Source: Leptospira kobayashii (GTDB lineage Bacteria; Spirochaetota; Leptospiria; Leptospirales; Leptospiraceae). From it: a DNA stretch of 64,000 nucleotides. Below are positions 45,073 to 54,567 of the stretch, piece by piece. How positions within the stretch are numbered: position 1 is the stretch's first letter; each line of letters starts with the position of its first letter. The DNA lies in assembly GCF_003114835.2 (NCBI RefSeq), contig NZ_AP025028.1, forward strand, positions 1,005,001 through 1,069,000, written 5' to 3'. The notes beneath the pieces were generated by a model that was given only the letters and a program-made list of their open reading frames with translations, was not told the origin of the DNA and did no database searches. A program made the position numbers and the translations under genes.

Positions 45073-45555
45073 TTATTCAAAACGAAGATATTTTGCAATC
45101 AATAGATCTTCTTTGAAATGTTTCGGGTAACAGAGAGCTAGCAGGTTCAATACCAATTTGGCAATGTTTTCCGAGGAAATTTTTTCAACTGGAAAACTAA
45201 CTATATCCAAAGTATCGTCGGAAATAACTCCTTCCTCGATTTTAAAATCCAGTGAAATACAGTTGATTAAGCGTTCATGCCAATCTTCTATTGAAATCTC
45301 GTCTTCCCATAGACTGAAATGATAACAATACATATGCAAACCTTCGTCTTCATCGAATTCGAAATGGAAGAATAAATCTTCATCTTCGTTTGCTTTTAAT
45401 AATATCTCTATCTGGTCGGTATTTTCCCAGTCGTTTTGTTTTAGTTTGTCTAATAACGATTTTAAGGAAGAGAGAGGATTTCGAATTTCTTCAATCGGCT
45501 CCCATTCTTCAAAATCTTCCGTATCTTCATTGTCATCATTATTGAAAGAATTCAT
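45073..45555 (-). CDS. Acidic hypothetical protein
   Basis: This 160-residue strongly acidic cytoplasmic protein has no signal or membrane helix. Acidic clusters (DDNEDTEDFEEWEPIEE; NEDEDLFFHFEFDEDEG) are typical of partner- or immunity-like proteins, but no family is recognised. It is monocistronic and converges on amtB-glnK. No function is proposed. Confidence 0.6.
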   Translation of the reverse strand: MNSFNNDDNEDTEDFEEWEPIEEIRNPLSSLKSLLDKLKQNDWENTDQIEILLKANEDEDLFFHFEFDEDEGLHMYCYHFSLWEDEISIEDWHERLINCISLDFKIEEGVISDDTLDIVSFPVEKISSENIAKLVLNLLALCYPKHFKEDLLIAKYLRFE

Positions 45556-45643
45556 AATTTTACTTATTTAATTTTTTTCAGGATAATAAGAAAAGAAGAA
45601 AATCCTAATTTTTTTAGAATAGGCAATAGCTTGCGGAGGAACA

Positions 45644-46558
45644 ATGCAAAACAAATCGAAAACAATCGCGATGATCGGGGCCGGAATTATGGGGAGCGGG
45701 ATGGCTGCAAGGCTTCTCATTCACGGGCATAAGGTCCGTCTTTACGCCCGTTCACCTCAAAAATTGGATTTGCTTCCGGAAGAGATAAGAACGGTTGTTA
45801 AAGGAAAGGATGCGGAGATTTTTGATTCCATTCGGGATGCAGTGAAAGGAGCGGATCTTGTCGTTCTTTGTCTTACGGAAGACGATGTCGTAAGAAATGC
45901 TTTTTTCGAAAGCGGTCTGTTGGATCTTCGACCGAATTATATCATCGATACGGGAACTACCTCTCCCGAACTTACTTTGGAAATGTTTGCTGCTGCAAAA
46001 TCCCAAGGGATTACTTTTTTAGATTCTCCGATGACGGGAAGCAAACTGGCGGCGCAAAGCGGACAGATTCTATTTATGATCGGCGGAGATGGGAAGTCGA
46101 TAGAAGATTTGAATTATTTCTTTGAAGCCTGTGGAAAAAATACGATTCACTGCGGGCCTGTGGCAAGCGCACAAAGAGCGAAAATTGCATTGAACATGAT
46201 CCAGGCGGGAATGTTTCAGGTTTATATAGAAGGGTTTCAATTGGCCACAAAAGACGGAATTTCCTCCTCAGTATTCTTTGATATTCTGAAACAATCGGCC
46301 GCATCTTCTCCCTTACTTGAGTTCAAATTGGGAAATGTTATGCGAAAGGACTACAAGGCACATTTCTCTTTGAAAAATATGAACAAAGATAGAAATCATG
46401 CGATGCAAAGGGCAAAAGAACTGAAAGTGGTACTTCCTCTTTCTTCCGCATTGAAATCCGTTTATGAAGAGGGAATGGAGCAGGGTTTCGGGGAAGAGGA
46501 TTTTTGTTCTTTGGCGAAAGTGAATGAGTTGTTAAACGGAAATGAGATTCGTCCGTAA
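45644..46558 (+). CDS. 3-hydroxyisobutyrate dehydrogenase-family NAD(P) oxidoreductase
   Basis: This 304-residue beta-hydroxyacid dehydrogenase-type enzyme has the Rossmann motif IGAGIMGSGMAARLL at the N-terminus, DTGTTSPELTLEMF, the substrate-binding DSPMTGSKLAAQSG, and the catalytic Lys region ALNMIQAGMFQVYIEGF with Lys in RAKIALNM. Family members oxidise 3-hydroxyisobutyrate, tartronate semialdehyde or similar short hydroxy-acids, or act as imine/glyoxylate reductases. The exact substrate is not predictable. Starts ATG with GCGGAGGAACA before it. Confidence 0.88.
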   Translation: MQNKSKTIAMIGAGIMGSGMAARLLIHGHKVRLYARSPQKLDLLPEEIRTVVKGKDAEIFDSIRDAVKGADLVVLCLTEDDVVRNAFFESGLLDLRPNYIIDTGTTSPELTLEMFAAAKSQGITFLDSPMTGSKLAAQSGQILFMIGGDGKSIEDLNYFFEACGKNTIHCGPVASAQRAKIALNMIQAGMFQVYIEGFQLATKDGISSSVFFDILKQSAASSPLLEFKLGNVMRKDYKAHFSLKNMNKDRNHAMQRAKELKVVLPLSSALKSVYEEGMEQGFGEEDFCSLAKVNELLNGNEIRP

Positions 46559-46602
46559 AAATCATTTGACTGTTTTTAAAAACCTTATATTAATTTCTTC
46601 TT

Positions 46603-47535
46603 ATGAAACGATTTCTTAAAATACTGCTTTATTCGGTCCTCGTTTTAATCGTTGTTTTGCCGTTTGTCAATGATAAGGAACGGATTCAGTTGGATGACGC
46701 TTATCGTAAACAAACGGGGTCTACTTTCTTGGAAACGCCTGACGGATTCGTGCACTACCAATTAGGTGGAAATCCGGACGGAGAAGTCGTAGTGTTTATT
46801 CATGGATTTTCCATGCCTCTTTTCATTTTTGAACCTTTGGCAAAACTTTTGGAAAAGGAAGGATACCGTACTCTTCGAATCGATTTGTTCGGAAGAGGTT
46901 TATCGGACAGGCCGGACACAACGTACGATCCCGATTTATTCAAACGCCAAATTTTAAATACTCTGGACGGTTTAAAAATCCAATCCCCGGTCAATCTCGT
47001 CGGAACTTCCATGGGAGGGATTGTTGTTACTCGATTCGCTTTGGATGAACCGAAGAGAGTGAAACGATTGGTGTTGATTGCACCTGCCGGTTTTCCAATG
47101 GATTTGCCTTTGATAGGAAAGATCACTCGTCTGCCCTGGGTAGGAGAGTATCTGATGAAAACTTTGGGAGACAGAACTTTACTCAAAGGAACTAAGACTA
47201 GCTTTTACAATATGGGGAAATTTCCCGACTTTGACCGGCAATTCTCCGAACAAATGGAGATCAAAGGTTTTAAGAGAGCGATTCTTTCCAGTTTGAGAAA
47301 TATGAAATTGGAATCCTTTCTTGACGAATATAAATTGTTAGGTGGCTTGAAGTTGCCGAAGTTATTGATTTGGGGAAGAGAAGACAAAGTGGTTCCTTTT
47401 TCCAATAGCGGACTAGCCTTGGAAGTTTTGCCCGATACAGTATTTTTCCCTCTGGATGCGTTGGGACATATTCCTCATTACGAAGCGCCTGAAGTAGTCG
47501 CAAAGGGGCTTTTGGCATTTTTGAAAAAGAACTAA
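46603..47535 (+). CDS. Alpha/beta-hydrolase, membrane-anchored
   Basis: This 310-residue protein has an N-terminal membrane segment (FLKILLYSVLVLIVVLPFV) followed by an alpha/beta-hydrolase fold. The oxyanion segment is VVFIHGFSMP, the nucleophile elbow GTSMGG, then WGREDKVVPF for the acid and ALGHIPHYEAPE for the catalytic His. This layout fits esterases, lipases or C-C hydrolases; the substrate is unknown. It is about 45 bases after the preceding dehydrogenase gene on the same strand, perhaps co-transcribed. Confidence 0.86.
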   Translation: MKRFLKILLYSVLVLIVVLPFVNDKERIQLDDAYRKQTGSTFLETPDGFVHYQLGGNPDGEVVVFIHGFSMPLFIFEPLAKLLEKEGYRTLRIDLFGRGLSDRPDTTYDPDLFKRQILNTLDGLKIQSPVNLVGTSMGGIVVTRFALDEPKRVKRLVLIAPAGFPMDLPLIGKITRLPWVGEYLMKTLGDRTLLKGTKTSFYNMGKFPDFDRQFSEQMEIKGFKRAILSSLRNMKLESFLDEYKLLGGLKLPKLLIWGREDKVVPFSNSGLALEVLPDTVFFPLDALGHIPHYEAPEVVAKGLLAFLKKN

Positions 47536-47617
47536 GTGGAATAAAAGACCAGTTAACGAATATTATTTGCATTTGAAAAACAGGAAATTCAAATTCTAAC
47601 CAGGTAAGGTATATACT

Positions 47618-49663
47618 ATGATCGAAAAAAAACTGATAGATCAGTTATGGATCATTATCGCTGCCGGGCTTGTGCTTTTTATGCAAGCGGGTTTTCTCTG
47701 CGTTGAATCGGGGTTAACTAGAAGTAAAAATTCGATCAATGTCGCTATAAAAAACATAACCGACTTCGGAGTTGCGACTCTTTTTTTCTGGCTCGTTGGA
47801 TTCGGTCTTATGTTCGGTGTTAGTTACAACGGTTTTTTCGGTACTTCCAATTTTATCAGTGTTTTTAACGGGGAAGGAGGATGGATATCTTCCTTCTTCT
47901 TATTCCAACTGGTTTTTTGCGGTACAGCAGCCACCATTGTTTCGGGGGCGGTTGCCGAGAGGATGAGTTTCCCAGCTTATCTTTTTAATACAGCGATGGT
48001 TTCCTTATTGATTTATCCGATCGCGGGACACTGGGCCTGGGGAGGTGCATTGGCAAACACTGGGCAAGGGTGGCTTGGTGCCAGGGGCTTTGTTGATTTT
48101 GCAGGTTCAACCATGGTTCATAGCGTAGGGGGATGGGTTTCTCTGGCGGCCTTACTTCATATCGGACCAAGGATAGGGCGTTTCCCGGAAGACGGTCCTC
48201 CTCAAAGAATGAATCCCAGTAATCTTCCCTTGGCTATGTTAGGTGGTATCATACTTTGGTTCGGTTGGATCGGATTCAACGGAGGAAGTACTTTTGCATT
48301 AAACGAAGCCGTACCTAAAATCATTGCGAAAACATTTTTGGCAGGTGCTACCGGACTTCTTGCCGCGCTTTTTTTCGGATGGATCAAATTGGGATACGCC
48401 GAACCTTCATTACCTTTAAACGGTTCTCTTGCGGGACTTGTTTCCATCACTGCAGGATGTCATGCGGTTAACGAATGGCAGGCGGCGCTCATCGGACTTG
48501 TCGGTGGAGTGCTTGTGATCCCTGCTGCCGATTTACTCGAAAAACTAAAGATAGACGATGCCGTAGGTGCGATTCCTGTGCACCTTGTGGGAGGCATTTG
48601 GGGGACGATCGCCGTAGGTATTTTCGGAGATCCCTCCATTCTGGGAACGGGGCTTGGTCGATCCTCGCAGATATGGGCGCAAGTATTCGGTATTGTTTGT
48701 ATCGGCGGGTTCGCATTTTCCGTAGCTTGGGTTTTACTTTTTATATTGAATCGTTTTTTACCTTTGAGGGTGGGATTCAATGATGAAAAATCGGGTCTTA
48801 ATATTTCAGAACATAGAGCGAGGACGGAACTAGTTGATCTCTTTATGGTAATGGATCATCAGAAACAAACGGGGGATCTTACCTATGATGTTCCTGTAGA
48901 GCCTTTTACGGAGGTTGGACAAATTGCAGAAAGATATAACGGAGTATTAAGCAAAGTTAGGTCCACACTAAAGGAAAATGAGAAGGCAAGAATCGAAATC
49001 GGGGAAGCTTATAAAAAAGTGCAGATAGAACAGGAGAGAGCTGAAAAACTACTTTTGAATGTTCTGCCCGAACCGATCGCCAAACAATTGAAAGACAATC
49101 CGGAGATCATTGCCCATAGTTTTCCGGAAGTTTCCGTACTATTCGCGGATATAGTTGATTTCACCCGATTGGCGCATAAATACAAAGCGGAAGTAATCGT
49201 AGGAATCTTAAACAAAATATTTTCCGCATTTGATGAGCTTGTGGACAAATACAAACTGGAAAAAATCAAAACCATCGGAGACGCTTATATGGTTGTCGGA
49301 GGACTTCCCGATCCTCTCTTGGGTCATGCTGAGGCGATCGCAAACTTTGCCATTGATATCCGGGACAAAATGTCCAAATTCCGACTTAAGAGCGGAGAAA
49401 CACTTTCTATGCGTATTGGAATCAATACCGGGCCGGTAGTTGCAGGAGTGATCGGGACTAAAAAATTCATTTATGATATTTGGGGAGATGCTGTGAATCT
49501 GGCGAGCAGGATGGAGTCACACGGAGTTCCCGGAACCATTCAGATTACGGAAGAGACTGCAAATCGGTTAGGTAAAAAGTTTATCATAGAGAAGCGCGGA
49601 AAGATCAAAGTAAAAGGTAAAGGCGAAGTAGCTGCTTATTTTCTGAAAGGAAGAGCGGATTGA
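47618..49663 (+). CDS. Ammonium transporter fused to a class III adenylate cyclase
   Basis: This 681-residue fusion has residues about 1-390 as an Amt channel with conserved pore histidines in STMVHSVGGWVSLAALL and IPVHLVGGIWGT, and WFGWIGFNGGS. Residues 400-490 form a HAMP-like and coiled-coil linker (ENEKARIEIGEAYKKV). Residues 495-678 are a class III cyclase: metal-binding Asp in VLFADIVDFTR (about 510 and 513), adenine-selecting Lys in KIKTIGDAYM (about 548) and Asp in YDIWGDAVNLASRM (about 620), with the transition-state Asn and Arg in NLASR. It should be an ammonium-gated or ammonium-sensing producer of cAMP. It stands 2.6 kb after amtB-glnK. Confidence 0.92.
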   Translation: MIEKKLIDQLWIIIAAGLVLFMQAGFLCVESGLTRSKNSINVAIKNITDFGVATLFFWLVGFGLMFGVSYNGFFGTSNFISVFNGEGGWISSFFLFQLVFCGTAATIVSGAVAERMSFPAYLFNTAMVSLLIYPIAGHWAWGGALANTGQGWLGARGFVDFAGSTMVHSVGGWVSLAALLHIGPRIGRFPEDGPPQRMNPSNLPLAMLGGIILWFGWIGFNGGSTFALNEAVPKIIAKTFLAGATGLLAALFFGWIKLGYAEPSLPLNGSLAGLVSITAGCHAVNEWQAALIGLVGGVLVIPAADLLEKLKIDDAVGAIPVHLVGGIWGTIAVGIFGDPSILGTGLGRSSQIWAQVFGIVCIGGFAFSVAWVLLFILNRFLPLRVGFNDEKSGLNISEHRARTELVDLFMVMDHQKQTGDLTYDVPVEPFTEVGQIAERYNGVLSKVRSTLKENEKARIEIGEAYKKVQIEQERAEKLLLNVLPEPIAKQLKDNPEIIAHSFPEVSVLFADIVDFTRLAHKYKAEVIVGILNKIFSAFDELVDKYKLEKIKTIGDAYMVVGGLPDPLLGHAEAIANFAIDIRDKMSKFRLKSGETLSMRIGINTGPVVAGVIGTKKFIYDIWGDAVNLASRMESHGVPGTIQITEETANRLGKKFIIEKRGKIKVKGKGEVAAYFLKGRAD

Positions 49664-49721
49664 CATATCGGTTTTGTTTACTTTCGACAACTTGTAATGA
49701 CATCCGTAACAAAAGGAGAAA

Positions 49722-50516
49722 TCATTTCTTTTTTAATATATTTCTTCTCACATAAGCCGGATCAATGTCTTCCAATGGCTTTGCCAGCTCTTCCATATTC
49801 GGTTCATACATTGTCATTGTATAGATTCCGTCTCCGGCATAGGTTTTAAAATGATTATCCCAATGGATGGTTAGAAATTTTTCTTTATCTTGTGATATCG
49901 CTCTGTCGATATCTTCATTTAACGATTCAAAGGCGGTATTCTCTATTTCAATGGGGAAATCCGTATTGTGTAGAAGTGCAAGTAAAACAACGAATCTTGC
50001 CGAGTGTTTTAGAATCTTTAAACTGAAAAGCATATCTCTCAGTTTTAAAAGATATAGATAGGGCCTCGTATTTTTCGCTATGATAAGTTTTTGCTCCGCC
50101 TCGGACAAATCTCTGAGCGCAAGTCTGATAAAGGCGTTTGTTTCCGTTCTTTCTTTTCCTTTTGCAAGTCTCGCCAAATGATTGATTTCGAAACGGATAA
50201 ATGCAATGTTTTTAGTTAACATCCTTTCATAGAGAAACACCAAAAGCCTTTGAGTGGTTCTTACGCTTTCGTAAGCTCTTCCGTAATCACCTGCAGTGTG
50301 TAGGCTTTGAAATTCTATATAATGCTGGATGCATCTTTTATACAGTTTCTTTTCTTCTTCGTCTCCGAAGTTGGAAACGGAAGAATCGATGGATTTGAGT
50401 ATGAGTTGGTTTTCTTCCGCACCGAAGGCAACTTGTAGATTTCCTTTGCTTGAATAATTTTCAGTTCTGAATAAAAAAACTGAAAACAGAATCAAGATTT
50501 GAAAAATTTTTTGCAT
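49722..50516 (-). CDS. Exported helical hypothetical protein
   Basis: This 264-residue protein has a cleavable signal peptide (FQILILFSVFLFRTENYSS) and a mostly helical mature part with ARLAKGKERTETNAFIRLAL and LRDLSEAEQKLIIAKNTRPY, possibly TPR-like. There is no lipobox. It probably lies in the periplasm or is surface-associated, and is of a kind common in leptospires, without known function. It is about 110 bp downstream of the large gene at 50626 on the same strand, so co-transcription is possible. Confidence 0.6.
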   Translation of the reverse strand: MQKIFQILILFSVFLFRTENYSSKGNLQVAFGAEENQLILKSIDSSVSNFGDEEEKKLYKRCIQHYIEFQSLHTAGDYGRAYESVRTTQRLLVFLYERMLTKNIAFIRFEINHLARLAKGKERTETNAFIRLALRDLSEAEQKLIIAKNTRPYLYLLKLRDMLFSLKILKHSARFVVLLALLHNTDFPIEIENTAFESLNEDIDRAISQDKEKFLTIHWDNHFKTYAGDGIYTMTMYEPNMEELAKPLEDIDPAYVRRNILKKK

Positions 50517-50625
50517 AGGAAAAACCGTATCATCTAATTTTCGGATGTACGGAGGGTAAAAAACAGAAATAAGAACTTCGGTTCTTTTCTTTTGATTTAT
50601 GTCTCAGGGAAAAGAACCGCTTTTG

Positions 50626-53600
50626 TCATCTTATCTTCTTTTGTTTTTTGGCGGACAAACTGTAACCTAAAAGATAGGCCATTTGCCAAACTGCATTTAA
50701 CTTTTCTTCCCTTTCATCCGCTGGGACGGAAAAACTCGATTCGGATTTTGAATCCTTTAGAATTCCCTGCAAATGAAATTCACCGATTCCGAATTTAATC
50801 GTAGAATCATCCGTATGAATCCAAAAATGAATTCCATACTCTCCACCTTTCAGATAATCCGTGAGATAAATTCCTTTCTCTGTGACTTCGGGAAGCTTGG
50901 GGATTTCCTGATTCGGATCTATCTTTGCTTTTGCAGCTTCATCCAAATAAATACGAACTTCGGAACCGGGTCGTGCCTCCTGCCAAAGTTTTTCAATGCA
51001 ATCGTCCCCTTTTTTGCCGAACCATCTAAGAAGTTGGGGAAGTCGCATTCCCAATGTTTCTTCGTAAGCATAAGATGCATAAGAATAAGGATTTGCAATT
51101 GCTAGCCTTTTCTTGACCGCACCGAGTATTGTCTCAAAAGAATTTTCTTTATCCGATAAATACAACCTAACACATAATAGATCAATCCATGCAATCCAAT
51201 CAAAACTAGGGTTTTCCAAAATAGATCTGATCTCCTGAAGAGTCATGGAAATTACTTTTTCCCATTTTCTAGCCTCCGGTTCCATCACTCTCATGAGTTG
51301 CAACATATGTAATTTCCAGGAGGGGGAAGCATAGGGAAGATCCAGAACTTGTGCAAAGTAGGTAAGTGAATGTCTTCCTTGGAGGAAAAGCGCTTTCACT
51401 GCTTCCCATCGGTCGTATTCTCCCGCATATTTGTATTCGTCTAACGAATAACGTAAGGATTCCAAAAGCCAAGGACCCCCGTATTTGATCACATCTTCGT
51501 GTTTGAAATTCTTTTCTTTGATCTTCGCAAATACATGTTGGACACTGTATTTCTCCGGATGTAAGATCGCTTCGGGAAGCAGTTCCGGGTTTTTGGAAAC
51601 TGAACTTGCATACTGATCGGAATCATCGTAAGGAATCGCATTTTCTCCTGTTAGCTGCTCCCAGGTGATTCTTGCAGCATGTTCGATGTAAGTCCATGAA
51701 TAATCAACCATTGGTTTCGGATCGGCATAAATATGATGAATCAGATGTTGTTTGAAAGATTGGATTTTGGTCTTTCCGATGGCACGAATTGGTCCGTAAA
51801 CCCTTACTTGGTCTCCTCGGTTTCCTAAGATTCGATTTGCAAGTTCCAGCCAATCTTCCTTTTCCGGTTCCAAAAGAAGTAAACCGGATAATAAACAAGC
51901 CTGCAAATCGATACTGATGCTAGGGGAATCGTTTTTTTTCGCAAGAGCAAATAATTCATAAAGTCCTTGTTTGGCGGAAATGGGATCCATGTTTACCCAT
52001 GCAATTGCTGCTTCCGAAAGATTGATCAGAATTGTAAGATCCAAGTAGGAACTTCTATCATGTCCTCCTTTGATTTCGACCCCTGCTTGCAAATATCTTT
52101 GCACGGTTTCCAAATGATGTTTGAGTCCGAGTTTTGCGGAGACGGCGAACGCATAACCTATGCTAATCCCGAATACATTGAGATTTTCTTTGTAGGATAA
52201 TACTTTATCGCAGAGTTTGGCAGATTCTTCATCCGCTACCAGAATTCTTTCCTGAAGTGCTTGGGTCAAATGGCTGTATACCGTAAAAATATTGTTCAGG
52301 TTGGGGCCTTCTTTCGTAACTTTCTCTTTTTTTTCAAGCACACTGTCCATAGTTGAAAATACTTTCCAGGATGCTTCGGCCAAAATGGAATGGGATTCTT
52401 CGTGTTCACTGGAGATCAAATCACTTACGACATATTCCAATCTAGGATCATCTTGTTTTAATTTTCGGATGGCATCCCGAAAAGCTGCCATTGCATGATC
52501 ATCGTCAAACTTACCTAAGGTGCGAGTGATTCCGCAAAATGATTTTTTGTTATCGGAATCATATTTGAGTCCTTGTCTGAATGCCGCGGAAACAGGTAAA
52601 GATAATCTTTGATCCAATCTTTCCTTTCTATACGGCCATTCATTGTAGGAATCATCCGTTCTTTCTTTGAAGTATTCTTCTACCAGCTTGGAAAAATCCG
52701 GATCATTTTTTCCTATCTCTTTCAGTAGTAAATCGTGAGTCGCAACATCTTCCGGAAATTCGGACATGATCCGGAGAGGTTCTTCTCCGTTTTTTAATTT
52801 TATCTCCAATTCTTTTTTAGAAAGAGTTTTGATGGAAGATAGACCCAATGCATCGGAATAAAGTTTTTTGTTTTGCGGTTCTATATGTTTCGGATCGGAA
52901 TTTCGAAATGTCAGATTACGTATTTCTTCGATTTTTTTAGAAGGGATATTGTTAAAATTTTTCGATTTGCCATTCAGATAATTCAAAACAAGATCAGCTA
53001 ACAATGGTATCATTTTCCCGGATGTAGATTTCGCGATTTGGCAGGCTTCTCTGCAAGCATTGTCATTTTTCATGAAAAAATGAGCTAATATCCAATAGGC
53101 TGCAAGCGTAGGAACTTCTTTGATCAGTTCTTTTTCTTCCTCCCAATTCTTGTATGAAGGAGCTGTTGCCAATTTTTCCGCAAAAGCAAATGCAGGATCT
53201 CCGTAGGAATGTCCGAGTAACCAGGAAGATCTTTCGAATAGGTCCAGAGATTTCGTATAAAAACTTTTCTTTTCGTAAATCTTGGCCGCTTCCTTTTCAA
53301 AATTCTTAAGAGTGCTTTTTTCCATCATTGATTTAATGAGAGACTCTTTCGGTTTCGGTTGTCCGTTTTCTTCCGAATCCTCATCTTCGTAGCCGTCATC
53401 ATCCTCATCTTCTTCCGAGTCATTCATCCAATTACTAGCTATGAAATGTGAGATGGAATAATAAGGATCATCTTCCAATTCCCCGATCTCATGATTGTAC
53501 TTATTGACTTCAACGGATTCTTTTTCGTTAGGCAGCAAATTGATCCAACAAGTATCTCCTCCTCCGTCCGAAGCAAATTGATAGGAACCGTTGAGTAAAA

Positions 53601-54015
53601 ACATAAGCCCGGGATAAGTCCCGATCATCCATTCCAAATTGGATTTAAGATCTTTCTTTTTCAGTAAATCTTGAACGGAGACGGGTTTGTAATCATCATA
53701 ATATTCCTCTTCTTCTTCGGAACCAAAGGAACCATGATCAATCATATTCCAAATATCCGGAACATTGTACATAATCTCCGCATAAGCGGTTCTTGCATTT
53801 TCCCATTCCAGAATTTCTTTTCCCGGCTTGAATCCGTATGTTTGTTGGAATTTATCTAAAAAACTTTCAGTAAGTTTTGTTTTTTTCTTATCGATCGTTT
53901 TTTTGAATTTTTCACGAAGGGATTGATAAACTAACATACGATCTGTGATGATTTCCGTCAATCTTCCGGAGTATAAGTCGTTTTTTTGAAATGGTTTTTC
54001 TTTTGTTTCTTTCAT
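50626..54015 (-). CDS. Large helical repeat protein with SMI1/KNR4-like N-terminal domain
   Basis: This 1129-residue soluble protein has an N-terminal 200 residues resembling the SMI1/KNR4 fold (FQQTYGFKPGKEILEWENA, FASDGGGDTCWINLLPN, YYSISHFIASNWM), which often appears in bacterial immunity proteins and yeast cell-wall regulators. An acidic low-complexity insert (DSEEDEDDDGYEDEDSEENG) follows near 205, then about 850 residues of alpha-helical repeats of HEAT/TPR type. No catalytic residues are seen. It has no signal peptide. It may be an orphan immunity or scaffold protein; the SMI1 assignment is moderate. Confidence 0.65.
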   Translation of the reverse strand: MKETKEKPFQKNDLYSGRLTEIITDRMLVYQSLREKFKKTIDKKKTKLTESFLDKFQQTYGFKPGKEILEWENARTAYAEIMYNVPDIWNMIDHGSFGSEEEEEYYDDYKPVSVQDLLKKKDLKSNLEWMIGTYPGLMFLLNGSYQFASDGGGDTCWINLLPNEKESVEVNKYNHEIGELEDDPYYSISHFIASNWMNDSEEDEDDDGYEDEDSEENGQPKPKESLIKSMMEKSTLKNFEKEAAKIYEKKSFYTKSLDLFERSSWLLGHSYGDPAFAFAEKLATAPSYKNWEEEKELIKEVPTLAAYWILAHFFMKNDNACREACQIAKSTSGKMIPLLADLVLNYLNGKSKNFNNIPSKKIEEIRNLTFRNSDPKHIEPQNKKLYSDALGLSSIKTLSKKELEIKLKNGEEPLRIMSEFPEDVATHDLLLKEIGKNDPDFSKLVEEYFKERTDDSYNEWPYRKERLDQRLSLPVSAAFRQGLKYDSDNKKSFCGITRTLGKFDDDHAMAAFRDAIRKLKQDDPRLEYVVSDLISSEHEESHSILAEASWKVFSTMDSVLEKKEKVTKEGPNLNNIFTVYSHLTQALQERILVADEESAKLCDKVLSYKENLNVFGISIGYAFAVSAKLGLKHHLETVQRYLQAGVEIKGGHDRSSYLDLTILINLSEAAIAWVNMDPISAKQGLYELFALAKKNDSPSISIDLQACLLSGLLLLEPEKEDWLELANRILGNRGDQVRVYGPIRAIGKTKIQSFKQHLIHHIYADPKPMVDYSWTYIEHAARITWEQLTGENAIPYDDSDQYASSVSKNPELLPEAILHPEKYSVQHVFAKIKEKNFKHEDVIKYGGPWLLESLRYSLDEYKYAGEYDRWEAVKALFLQGRHSLTYFAQVLDLPYASPSWKLHMLQLMRVMEPEARKWEKVISMTLQEIRSILENPSFDWIAWIDLLCVRLYLSDKENSFETILGAVKKRLAIANPYSYASYAYEETLGMRLPQLLRWFGKKGDDCIEKLWQEARPGSEVRIYLDEAAKAKIDPNQEIPKLPEVTEKGIYLTDYLKGGEYGIHFWIHTDDSTIKFGIGEFHLQGILKDSKSESSFSVPADEREEKLNAVWQMAYLLGYSLSAKKQKKIR

Positions 54016-54221
54016 AGGCTACTTTCTCTAACAAACTTTCGAAAAATATTTTTCAATTATATTTCTTTTCTTTGAGAGCGGACTTCGGTTTTATAGAGTT
54101 GTAGGTAAAAATACCACCGATGATTTCGTCTGTCGGCGTTTTATGTATGGATAATCTTTGTTATACGATAATCCCCTTTTTGCAATTGCCGTACAATTTG
54201 AACAGGTTCCGAAAATAAAAG
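54016..54221. other. Intergenic region, no gene seen
   Basis: About 200 bp between the start of the large helical gene and a small membrane ORF, together part of a 550-bp gap without a secure gene. It should hold the promoter of the large gene. No hairpin or repeat is seen. Confidence 0.35.
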
Positions 54222-54416
54222 TCAGTGCATAAATTTTTCAAGAATTGGAGCGGCATTTAATAGCCAGTATAACAAAGTAATGATATTTCCGTAGACCATC
54301 AACGGAATAAACCATACTATTGTTGCGAGAATGGATCCTTCGTTGAGATAAATAAGATAGGTTTGAAAGAACAGGCCGATATAAAGATCGATACCGATTT
54401 GGCGTCCCCAATGCAA
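54222..54416 (-). pseudogene. Truncated two-helix membrane protein
   Basis: A 64-codon ORF reads IGIDLYIGLFFQTYLIYL and ILATIVWFIPLMVYGNIITL, convincing membrane helices of a DUF1475-like type. Only a TTG (54416) is available as start, and the frame continues upstream about 20 more codons (SIGRISQLHW) without an ATG before a stop. The first helices of a normal family member appear lost. It is likely a decayed or truncated gene, less likely a small intact membrane protein. Confidence 0.4.
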
Positions 54417-54567
54417 TTGAGAAATCCTTCCTATGCTTTTGAATCGATTTTCCTTGCTTGAACAATAAAGGGTTTATGCCACGAATATCAGAAAAATACA
54501 TCCTAATAGGATCGCGATCGAATCAATTCAAGTTATGTATTAAAAAAAATATGCCAGTTTGATCCGT

